From WTFY01 sp965220895 (GTDB taxonomy: Bacteria > Pseudomonadota > Gammaproteobacteria > UBA4575): DNA of 64,000 nt. The position numbers and the translations under genes are program-made. Below, in pieces: positions 25,819 to 32,517 of this stretch (position 1 is the stretch's first letter; each line of letters opens with the position of its first letter). Location: positions 1,798,001-1,862,000 of the forward strand of contig OZ244850.1 of NCBI GenBank assembly GCA_965220895.1, in the 5' to 3' direction. Under the pieces are notes generated by a model, which saw only the letters and a program-made list of their open reading frames with translations, did not search any database and was not told the DNA's origin.

Positions 25819-25922
25819 GGGAAATAACCGGAGTAGCCGCCCCGGGAGATCGCAACAAGGGAGTTGTCGTGATTCGCAGGGAGCGGACAAATAACAAAAT
25901 GGACTATTAAGGAGACACGGGA
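25819..25922 (+). promoter_or_regulatory. csrA leader with multiple GGA motifs
   Basis: The 104 bases before csrA contain about nine GGA triplets, including AAGGAGA at 25910-25916 which is also the Shine-Dalgarno sequence, and CGGGAATG over the start. CsrA binds A(N)GGA and represses its own translation in E. coli through clustered sites like these. The pattern suggests autoregulation; some GGAs are expected by chance in purine-rich leaders. Confidence 0.4.
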
Positions 25923-26114
25923 ATGCTGATTTTGACCAGGAGAGTCGGCGAGACGCTGATGATCGGAGATGATGTCACAGTCACTGTGTTGGGCGTGAAA
26001 GGCAACCAGGTTCGGATAGGTGTCAATGCACCCCGAGATGTCGCAGTGCACCGTGAGGAAATTTACGAGAGGATCAGGCACGAAAAAACACAGGCAGGCG
26101 ATTCAGCGGACTAG
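25923..26114 (+). CDS. csrA: Carbon storage regulator CsrA
   Basis: This 63-residue RNA-binding protein regulates translation and stability of many mRNAs. MLILTRRVGETLMIGDDVTVTVLGVKGNQVRIGVNAP is canonical; Leu4 and Arg44-type contact residues are retained. It follows lysC, and the tRNA-Ser/tRNA-Arg cluster that often follows csrA lies beyond amt. Confidence 0.97.
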   Translation: MLILTRRVGETLMIGDDVTVTVLGVKGNQVRIGVNAPRDVAVHREEIYERIRHEKTQAGDSAD

Positions 26115-26195
26115 CGACGGGCCCGGGACCTGATGGGGTTCCACACACCGATGGGTCTACGCACCCTCTGATTCACCGCGAACACCACGATTTTC

Positions 26196-26213
26196 AAGGC
26201 GCAACCGCGCCTT
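26196..26213. terminator. Hairpin between csrA and amt, possibly a terminator
   Basis: AAGGCGC-AACC-GCGCCTT is a perfect 7-bp stem with a 4-base loop. There is no T run on the plus strand; the minus-strand side has TTGAAAA. Termination is possible but unproven. Confidence 0.3.
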
Positions 26214-26339
26214 CAAGCTTGCGATTCGAGCACGCGCACATCCCATTTGGCCGGACGAGCCAGTGCCGGTCCGTAATTCTCATAGCCTGCCCGGCATGCT
26301 ATTCTGCACCGCAAAACCCCCAATTGCAGGAGACCCGGC

Positions 26340-27758
26340 ATGTACGCACTTTCCAAGACTGCCAAGCAGACCCCGGTCTTGTCCTGTCGGATCATTGGTA
26401 GCAGGAGCAGGGGGTATACGTGCAAACCCGTCCTTGCAGTCCTGGCCCTGTTGCTGGTCCTGTGCTCATCCAGCGCCTACGCAGCCCTTGGCGAGGAAGA
26501 GCAATTCGTACTGAACAGCTTCTCGTTTTTGATCTGGGGCGCACTGGTGATGTGGATGTGCGCGGGCTTCACGATGCTCGAGTCGGGCTCGGTGCGTACC
26601 AAGAATGCCTCGGTGATCTGCCTGAAGAACATCGGGCTTTACTCCATTGCCGGCCTGGCCTTCTTCTTCGTCGGCTACAACCTCATGTATGTCGGAGTCG
26701 AACCCGGCGGCTGGTCCGGTTCGCTCCTGTTTATGTACGGTACGACTGGGGATGAGGTTGCACTGCTGGGCGGTGATGATGCGGTGGTCCCGGCGGTCAT
26801 CAGCAACGGTTACTCCACCATGTCGGACTGGTTCTTCCAGATGGTGTTCGTGGCGACCACAGCCTCGATCGTATCCGGAACACTGGCCGAGCGTGTAAAA
26901 CTGTGGTCATTTTTCCTGTTCATCCTGATCCTGACCGCAGTCTTGTATCCGATCATCGGCTCCTGGACCTGGGGCGGGGGCTGGCTTTCCGAAATGGGCT
27001 TTCAGGATTTTGCAGGTTCGACGATCGTGCACTCGACCGGGGGCTGGGCGGCCCTGGCAGGTGCGCTGGTTGTGGGTGCCCGCAAGGGGAAATTTCGTGC
27101 CGATGGCAGCGTCAAGGTGACCCCTCCATCGAATGTGCCAGTGGTCACTCTCGGGGTCTTTATCCTCTGGCTCGGCTGGTTCGGTTTTAACGGCGGATCG
27201 CAGCTGGCCCTGGGCGGTGCCGTCGATGCCATAGCGCTCAGTAACATCCTGGCGAACACCAACCTTGCAGCGGCCGCGGGCGTCATGACGGCGATTGCAC
27301 TGTCCCGGCCGGTGCTCGGGCGGGTGGACCTTCTCGCGGCACTCAACGGCGCCATCGGTGGTTTGGTGGCCATTACGGCCGGACCCGACATTGTCCATCA
27401 CCACTGGGCCGTGATCATTGGCGCGGTGGGTGGCCTTGTGATCTTGTTTGGACTGAAGGTCATGGAAAGCCTGAAGATTGACGATGTGGTCGGTGCTGTT
27501 CCGGCGCACCTGTTTGCAGGCATCTGGGGAACGCTTGCGGTGTGTATTGCTGCAGGGGGCAACCTGCTGGTGCAAGTGACGGGCATCGTGGCTGTCGGTG
27601 CCTTCGTGTTCACAGTATCCCTGATCATCTGGTTGCTGATCGACAAGACGATCGGTGCACGCGTATCCCCCGCGGTCGAAGACCTGGGTCAGGATGTCGC
27701 TGAGCTTGGCATCGAGGCCTACCCTGAATTCGTCGTCATGCCGGAAAGAGACGAGTGA
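26340..27758 (+). CDS. amt: Ammonium transporter
   Basis: This 472-residue protein has an N-terminal signal-like segment (VLAVLALLLVLCSSSAYA) and eleven hydrophobic helices of the Amt/Rh family. The pore histidines are in HSTGGWAALAGAL and HLFAGIWGTLA. FWLGWFGFNGGS-like WLGWFGFNGGSQL is also present. It conducts ammonium across the inner membrane. No glnK gene is adjacent. It separates csrA from the tRNA genes that usually follow it, so it may be a later insertion. The first 30 residues are longer than usual and a downstream start is conceivable. Confidence 0.92.
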   Translation: MYALSKTAKQTPVLSCRIIGSRSRGYTCKPVLAVLALLLVLCSSSAYAALGEEEQFVLNSFSFLIWGALVMWMCAGFTMLESGSVRTKNASVICLKNIGLYSIAGLAFFFVGYNLMYVGVEPGGWSGSLLFMYGTTGDEVALLGGDDAVVPAVISNGYSTMSDWFFQMVFVATTASIVSGTLAERVKLWSFFLFILILTAVLYPIIGSWTWGGGWLSEMGFQDFAGSTIVHSTGGWAALAGALVVGARKGKFRADGSVKVTPPSNVPVVTLGVFILWLGWFGFNGGSQLALGGAVDAIALSNILANTNLAAAAGVMTAIALSRPVLGRVDLLAALNGAIGGLVAITAGPDIVHHHWAVIIGAVGGLVILFGLKVMESLKIDDVVGAVPAHLFAGIWGTLAVCIAAGGNLLVQVTGIVAVGAFVFTVSLIIWLLIDKTIGARVSPAVEDLGQDVAELGIEAYPEFVVMPERDE

Positions 27759-27905
27759 CGGCACGCTGAAGCGGGGTTTACGCCCCCGGGTTGCGTTTGC
27801 AGTCCTGGTGGGTGCCCATGCTGTCAAAGATGTTTGCTGCCAGTAGCTTCTCGATTGCAAGCAAAGTTCGGCTTGCTGTGAATTTGATCGCCTGAATAGG
27901 CTTGT

Positions 27906-27998
27906 TGGCGGAGAGAGTGGGATTCGAACCCACGGTCCAAGGATTACTCAGACAACTCCTTAGCAGGGAGCCCCATTCGACCACTCTGGCACCTCTCC
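27906..27998 (-). tRNA. tRNA-Ser (GCT anticodon)
   Basis: The minus strand folds as a class II tRNA: acceptor GGAGAGG pairing with the 3' end, a long variable arm, the T loop GGTTCGAATCC and an encoded CCA. The anticodon loop reads CTGCTAA, giving GCT, which reads AGC and AGU serine codons. Length 93 nt. It is convergent with amt. Confidence 0.95.
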
Positions 27999-28128
27999 GC
28001 ACAGATCAGCCAGAGTATATAGAATATCTGCAAATCGATGTAACTTGAATAAACTCATCTGCTGCATTCCCTGTTTCCGGATCCATGCTCTGGCATTTTC
28101 GTGCGAAGTAATTTGATAATGGAATAAG

Positions 28129-29379
28129 TTATACTGAGCTGCTATTTGATGCTGTACGCGCCCGTAGCTCAGTTGGATAGAGTACCTGGCTACGAACCAG
28201 GCGGTCGGGAGTTCGAATCTCTCCGGGCGCGCCATTTTTCAATGACTTACGGCCATCCCGAGAAGACGGTTGTCCAATAGAAGGGTCATTGTCCAATAGA
28301 ACCGGAGCTGCCTGCTTTTTTCGCAGGGGCTGCACCCGAACCGGCTTGCGCCGGTACACCCGCTGGGTGATCGCGGTGTCCGCATGACCGAGGCGTTCCG
28401 AGGCCTCGACCAGGCTGTTTGATTCACTGGCGACCTTGGCCCGTAGGTCCCGTTCCTGAAAGCGATCCGTGACGGCTGTGTCTTTCATCACCTTGTCCAT
28501 GAAACGCTGCCACAAACTGTCAAACGCGTTGCAGCGTCCCAGCGCATCGATGTAGGGCTTGCCCTGGCGGGTAGCGAACAGCGGTGCATCCCCGATGCCC
28601 CGGGGCGGGATTTTCAGGATCTCGTTGACCAGCGTTCGCATCTCGCCTTGTTGATCCCATTCAATGATCAGGCGCCGGCCGGTGCTCTGCTTCGTCTTGT
28701 TCAGCAGAAGGTGGATGCCGTCCTCTTTCAGGTTGGAACAGCGAAGGCGCAGGATGTCACCGCGACGAAGCCCGGTCATGAGCTTGAAGCGAATGTAGGC
28801 ATTGGCCACGACCGTGCCCCGGTAGCTGGATGACAACCCCAGCACCTCTTCGATCTCCCAGTCCTCGACCAGGCGGTCCCGAGGGCGGTTGCCCTTGAGC
28901 CGTACCTGGCCCAGGATCGGGTTGCGGTTGATCACGCCCCATTCCACGGCCTTGGTGAGAAGATGACTCAGGCACTGCACGTCGTGTTTGGCGGAAGTCC
29001 TGCCATGATTTCGGGTAACGAGGTCGGCGTACTTGTAGGCGTGTACCGGCTGGACCTCGATGGGATGCATGGTCGCAAACACCGGGCGCAGCCTGCGGAT
29101 GGCCAGCCGGTTGCTCTCCTGCGACTTGTAGGACTTGGTGGGGACGACTTCCAGCAGGTAGCGGTCCATCAGCTCACCGACCGTGGTGATGTCTTCGAGC
29201 TGCTCCAGGCGGTCGGCCCATACCCGGTAGGCCTCGGGCAGGGTTTTGCCGAGTGTAAACTCTTTCTTGCCGTCCCACTGGCTTTCCATGCCGACAGGCA
29301 CCAGGTAGCGGTAGGCGCCGTTCTTGTAGCGCCAGCGCTTCGGGAGTTCGCGGTTCCTGCGGTTGCGGGGTTTGGGCAT
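28129..29379 (-). CDS. int: Tyrosine-type integrase of the first element
   Basis: From ATG 29379 (MPKPRNRRNRELP) the protein has 416 residues. An N-terminal DNA-binding and SAM-like region is followed by the catalytic domain: Arg in MTGLRRGDILRL, DLRAKVASES in the box II position, LGHADTAITQ and Tyr in RVYRRKP. The box II His is not obvious (ERDLR instead of HDLR). The 3' end runs antisense through tRNA-Arg and stops at 28129. In the excised circle the frame would instead end shortly after the core (403 residues by my reading). The start overlaps the stop of the small upstream gene (TGATG). It probably catalyses integration and excision at this tRNA. Confidence 0.9.
   Translation of the reverse strand: MPKPRNRRNRELPKRWRYKNGAYRYLVPVGMESQWDGKKEFTLGKTLPEAYRVWADRLEQLEDITTVGELMDRYLLEVVPTKSYKSQESNRLAIRRLRPVFATMHPIEVQPVHAYKYADLVTRNHGRTSAKHDVQCLSHLLTKAVEWGVINRNPILGQVRLKGNRPRDRLVEDWEIEEVLGLSSSYRGTVVANAYIRFKLMTGLRRGDILRLRCSNLKEDGIHLLLNKTKQSTGRRLIIEWDQQGEMRTLVNEILKIPPRGIGDAPLFATRQGKPYIDALGRCNAFDSLWQRFMDKVMKDTAVTDRFQERDLRAKVASESNSLVEASERLGHADTAITQRVYRRKPVRVQPLRKKQAAPVLLDNDPSIGQPSSRDGRKSLKNGAPGEIRTPDRLVRSQVLYPTELRARTASNSSSV
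28158..28234 (+). tRNA. tRNA-Arg (ACG anticodon), element integration site
   Basis: 77 nt with acceptor GCGCCCG paired to CGGGCGC, D loop AGCTCAGTTGG, anticodon loop CTACGAA (ACG), T loop AGTTCGAATCT and encoded CCA. The ACG anticodon (inosine-modified in bacteria) reads CGU, CGC and CGA. Its 3' half from position 28189 onward is the left copy of the 50-bp repeat flanking the island, and the integrase gene reads antisense through it. The tRNA remains intact. Confidence 0.96.
28189..28238. repeat. attL core (50-bp direct repeat, left copy)
   Basis: The 50 bases from GCTACGAACC in the anticodon loop to CGCCATTTT just past the tRNA are identical to 61658-61707. Flanking bases differ on both sides. 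The pair marks the ends of a 33,469-bp unit. Confidence 0.92.
28270..28301. promoter_or_regulatory. Candidate integrase arm-type sites, left end
   Basis: TTGTCCAATAGAA occurs twice, at 28270-28282 and 28289-28301, 19 bases apart, just inside the left core repeat. Related TGTCCAAT sequences occur near the right end (61387, 61530, and inverted at 61595). Direct-repeat arms on both sides of the core are a hallmark of tyrosine integrase attP sites. Confidence 0.55.
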
Positions 29380-29636
29380 CAGGGCTCCAGGCTGGTGAAA
29401 TCGGGTTGATTGGATCTTCGTTGGCTGATCGGGACTTCCTCCAGGGCCGAATGTAGCACTACCGGGCTGCCATCCGGGCGCACGATGTAGCGGATGCCCA
29501 TCTCGGCCAGGGCGCGCACCTGTGCGCCATGGTGGGTCTTTAGCGTCAGCTCCTGGAGTTCTTTCTTGGTCAGGCAGAAAGGCAAACTTCTTGTTCTTTT
29601 CAGAAATTGGATCAGGGAAGGGAACATTAGCATCAT
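29379..29636 (-). CDS. DUF4224-like small protein, probable excisionase-type partner
   Basis: About 85 residues with CLTKKELQELT, QVRALAEMGIRYIVRPDGSPVVLHSALEE, the pattern of the DUF4224 family found beside phage integrases. Its stop overlaps the integrase start (TGATG), so the two are co-translated. A role in directing excision is inferred from position. The start is uncertain: GTG 29645, or ATG at 29636, 29633 or 29627. Confidence 0.7.
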   Translation of the reverse strand: MMLMFPSLIQFLKRTRSLPFCLTKKELQELTLKTHHGAQVRALAEMGIRYIVRPDGSPVVLHSALEEVPISQRRSNQPDFTSLEP

Positions 29637-29672
29637 GCAAATCACTTGTACAGCGGAATCACTCCAGCTTGG

Positions 29673-30350
29673 TTATACGACCTCGCCCTTGAACACCACC
29701 ACGCCGCAGATCTGGGCATTGGAGTTGACCTCGATGAGACGCTCCGGCCAGTCCGGATTCAGGGCCTTGAGGAAGTTGCGCTCCCCCTCGACCACGAGTT
29801 GCTTGAAGGTCGTCTCATCGGAGCCCTCGAGCAGCACGACCACGTACTTGCCGTGATCCGCCTCGACTTCCGGGTCCACGAAGATCAGGTCGCCCTCGCT
29901 GAATTTCGGCTCCATGCTGATGCCGCGCACCTGCAGCGCGAAGGTGCTCCGGCTGCAGTACACCGGACAGGGATACAGCTCGGTATCATACTCCGGCAGG
30001 TATCCCTTGGAGGTCTCGGTCCATTCACCGGCCTGCACCCAGGAGAGCAGGGGGCACAGGGTGCGAACCGGGGCTTCGCCGTACGGGCTTTGAGGGGACT
30101 CTGGCTCGGTCTGCGGGCCGTGGGGTTCATCCATCCAGCCCTCCGGCTTGCCCGTGCCGCGCTCGAGCATCTCGGCCAGCTCATCGCCGACCCTGCGCGG
30201 CGAGCCGCTGGGCGCCCTGGTCTGGTTGCGCACCTGGCTGAGGTAGGAGCTGTTGGAGCCTGCCGCCCGGGCGAGCTCCGCCAGCGAGCCGGCCTCGCGG
30301 ATGAGGTACTCGAGATTTTGCAGGCGAATCCGTTCCTGTTTGCGGCTCAT
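29673..30350 (-). CDS. XRE-type repressor with S24 (LexA-like) peptidase domain
   Basis: This 225-residue protein has an N-terminal helix-turn-helix (LAELARAAGSNSSYLSQVRNQ) and a C-terminal S24 peptidase domain. Ser in GISMEPKFSEGDL and Lys in DHGKYVVVLLEG form the self-cleavage dyad, preceded by a possible Ala-Gly cleavage site (VQAGEW). It should repress the element's divergent genes until RecA activates cleavage after DNA damage. A related protein sits at 63247-63921 in the adjacent element. The longer frame up to 30404 adds a non-conserved start. Confidence 0.9.
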   Translation of the reverse strand: MSRKQERIRLQNLEYLIREAGSLAELARAAGSNSSYLSQVRNQTRAPSGSPRRVGDELAEMLERGTGKPEGWMDEPHGPQTEPESPQSPYGEAPVRTLCPLLSWVQAGEWTETSKGYLPEYDTELYPCPVYCSRSTFALQVRGISMEPKFSEGDLIFVDPEVEADHGKYVVVLLEGSDETTFKQLVVEGERNFLKALNPDWPERLIEVNSNAQICGVVVFKGEVV

Positions 30351-30425
30351 GGCCAGGCAGTATAGCAGGTTACATATCCAGATGATAAGAAGATGGGTTT
30401 GCAAGGATATTAGCAGAATGATAGC

Positions 30426-30453
30426 CTACCGGAATGGATGCCCTCTACCGGAA
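30426..30453. promoter_or_regulatory. Tandem operator-like repeats in the repressor/replication gene interval
   Basis: CTACCGGAA occurs at 30426-30434 and 30445-30453, each followed by GGAT after zero or one base. The 19-base spacing places both on the same DNA face within the 217-base divergent control region, where repressor binding is expected. Confidence 0.4.
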
Positions 30454-30567
30454 GGATCCATCCCGTTTCACCCAACCCCGGGAACCCGCACTGAACCCCT
30501 GTATTGCCAGGCCCGAACTCGTGGAATGTGATACCGGCCCGATATCATCCTGGGCCGGCTGCACGCC

Positions 30568-31803
30568 ATGAGCGAACGCGAACCCCTTCGCCCGCAGACC
30601 CTGGCACTTGACGAGCTGGTCCGCGAGACCGTGGAACACGTCAAACAATCCACAGGCACGCGCGGTGTCGACACCATGCTGTTTCTCGGCAACCGTCACC
30701 AGTCGTATCCCACGCTCGTCATCACCGACCCGGTCCTGGAGCCCGTCGACAAGCTGGTCTGGATGGTGATCATGCTGCAGGTGCAGGCACCTGCCACGCG
30801 CACCGTGTTTCCGGGCTACGGAACCATTGGCCGCATGGCGAACGTTGGCTCGCGCTCCACGATCGCCCGTGCCCTTGCCATCCTGCGCATCACGCGCTGG
30901 CTGACCCTGTGTGCCCGGGTGCGTGCCGACAGCGGGCGCTTTTGCTCGAACCTGTATGCCCTGCACGATGAGCCGTTGCCGCTCGCCGATGCGTTCCACC
31001 TGGACACCGACTACCTGGCTTTCCTCGACAGTGCCACTGTGCACGGTCATGCGCGCGTGCGCGCGGTGGCGAGGGGCATGCTGGATTCGATGGCGGCGGA
31101 CATCCAGGCAGGCCACGCCGTCGGTGCACAGGAGCATCCGATCAGCCGGCGACTGGAGCACCGGTCGGCTGCGGATGCAAAAAAGCCCCAGCGGTTTTTC
31201 GGTTTCACGAAGGCGGCGGTGGCCGCACTCCAGGACGCTTCTTCCGGGGATCCGGAGACCAAATCCGACCATGACCAAAATTCGAACCTGGACCGAGTTC
31301 GAAATTCGAACACGGGTAGTAGTAGTTATATATATAAAACTACTACTACAACACCAGGGCCATCAAAATCTGACATCCTCGGGGAAGAGGGCCTCACGCT
31401 GATCTACCCGAGGCGTCTGCTCGGCGAGCAACTGGAGGTGGCCCGCCGGTATCTGCAGACCCTGGAGCCCGGGGACCGCCAGCCCGTGCTGGACGAGCTC
31501 GAGGGGCGTTTTCAGGCCGAGGGGCAGGGCATGCCCCCGCTGTACGATGAACTGCGCTTCCTGCATGCCCTGTGCCGGGCCGTAAAGCGCGGCAACTTCG
31601 AGGCGAACCTCGGCATCAAGGTGCGCAGCCAACGGCAAAAGCGCGATCAGCACGCGCGCGATGCGGCGCGCCAGGATATCGAGGCGCCGACGGAGGCCGA
31701 CGAACCGGACGAGCGCAGCCGCGAGCTCGCCCGGGAGAGCATGGCGAAGATGCGCGAGGTGCTGGGCACCCAGGGCAGAGTGCCGGCACCGGAGGAGGAC
31801 TAG
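30568..31803 (+). CDS. Island replication-like protein (STY4528-type)
   Basis: This 411-residue protein resembles the STY4528 family of island replication proteins seen in integrative elements: LGNRHQSYPTLVITDPVLEPVDKLVW in part, then a winged-helix-like TIGRMANVGSRSTIARALAILRITRWLTLC and NLYALHDEPLPLADAF. The middle (about residues 230-265) is low complexity, and its DNA contains TTCGAA repeats and an AT-rich inverted repeat. The C-terminus is highly charged. It is divergent from the repressor gene, as early replication genes are in phages. The family assignment is from memory of its conserved blocks. Confidence 0.65.
   Translation: MSEREPLRPQTLALDELVRETVEHVKQSTGTRGVDTMLFLGNRHQSYPTLVITDPVLEPVDKLVWMVIMLQVQAPATRTVFPGYGTIGRMANVGSRSTIARALAILRITRWLTLCARVRADSGRFCSNLYALHDEPLPLADAFHLDTDYLAFLDSATVHGHARVRAVARGMLDSMAADIQAGHAVGAQEHPISRRLEHRSAADAKKPQRFFGFTKAAVAALQDASSGDPETKSDHDQNSNLDRVRNSNTGSSSYIYKTTTTTPGPSKSDILGEEGLTLIYPRRLLGEQLEVARRYLQTLEPGDRQPVLDELEGRFQAEGQGMPPLYDELRFLHALCRAVKRGNFEANLGIKVRSQRQKRDQHARDAARQDIEAPTEADEPDERSRELARESMAKMREVLGTQGRVPAPEED
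31281..31349. other. Possible replication origin inside the replication gene
   Basis: Three TTCGAA palindromes lie at 31281, 31298 and 31305. They are followed at once by a 12-bp inverted repeat (GTAGTAGTAGTT at 31316-31327 and its complement at 31338-31349) enclosing ten A/T bases. Iteron-like sites next to an AT-rich, extrudable segment within an initiator gene resemble the lambda O/ori arrangement. Confidence 0.4.
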
Positions 31804-32372
31804 TGTGGCGGGGAGCCCGGCCCTGCACGCGGCTGGAGGCTCCGCAGGTCATGCGCGCCGGTGACCCGTGCACTGATCGCCCCGGAAGGTCTGCCACGCA
31901 ACTGCGTGCCACGAAAAGGCCATACGACGAGCCGGATATTCCCGTACCCGGCTGTGTCACTCCTTAGTGAGCGAAGCGAAACGTTGGAGTGACGCGGCCG
32001 CATTCCGGCATACGATCCAGTCATCACCGTGCTTTGAGGTTTCCGCCGCTGCGTGCCCCACGAATTACGGCGTCTATAAACCGGTCCTCCCCGTGCCGGT
32101 CGGCCACGCATCCGGTCGCATGCGCTATTTTTTTACAGCGGGCCGTCATGGTTCTGTTCGAGGCCCGGCGGTGCCGGGCCTTTTCCAGAGATCGCGTGTG
32201 CCGCTGCTGAAATTGGTGCGCACGCGCGCCGATACGCGGCAAAGTGACCCGTGGTCCGACCCGCCAGGGCGGGCCCAGGCATTGTTAAATGCTATGCCTG
32301 ACATAGACAAGCGCAATGGGGTTGTAGTAGGATTTTTCGCAAATGCAGGCACACGATCAGGAAGCGTAGTTG
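31804..32372. other. Gene-poor stretch before the autotransporter
   Basis: No convincing gene. A 143-codon open frame (31967-32398) has no recognisable domain. The interval must hold the promoter of the phase-variable gene; I see no clear -35/-10 pair. Confidence 0.4.
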
Positions 32373-32410
32373 GTGTTCAGGAAGCTGTGGTACGGTGAAA
32401 TAGGGACTGG

Positions 32411-32465
<55 letters not shown>

Positions 32466-32517
32466 TAAGGATGAGTGGGCGCTAGCGGGAGCGGAGGCTT
32501 CTTCTAGCCTCCAGGTC

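Noticed and set aside
31316..31349. Intrinsic terminator inside the replication gene
   Set aside because: The stem is AT-rich with a poly-A side, lies mid-gene, and lacks a GC stem followed by T run; an origin-like role fits better.
31967..32398. 143-codon open frame before the CCTG tract
   Set aside because: No domain, weak start context, and its stop precedes the repeat tract; probably non-coding leader.
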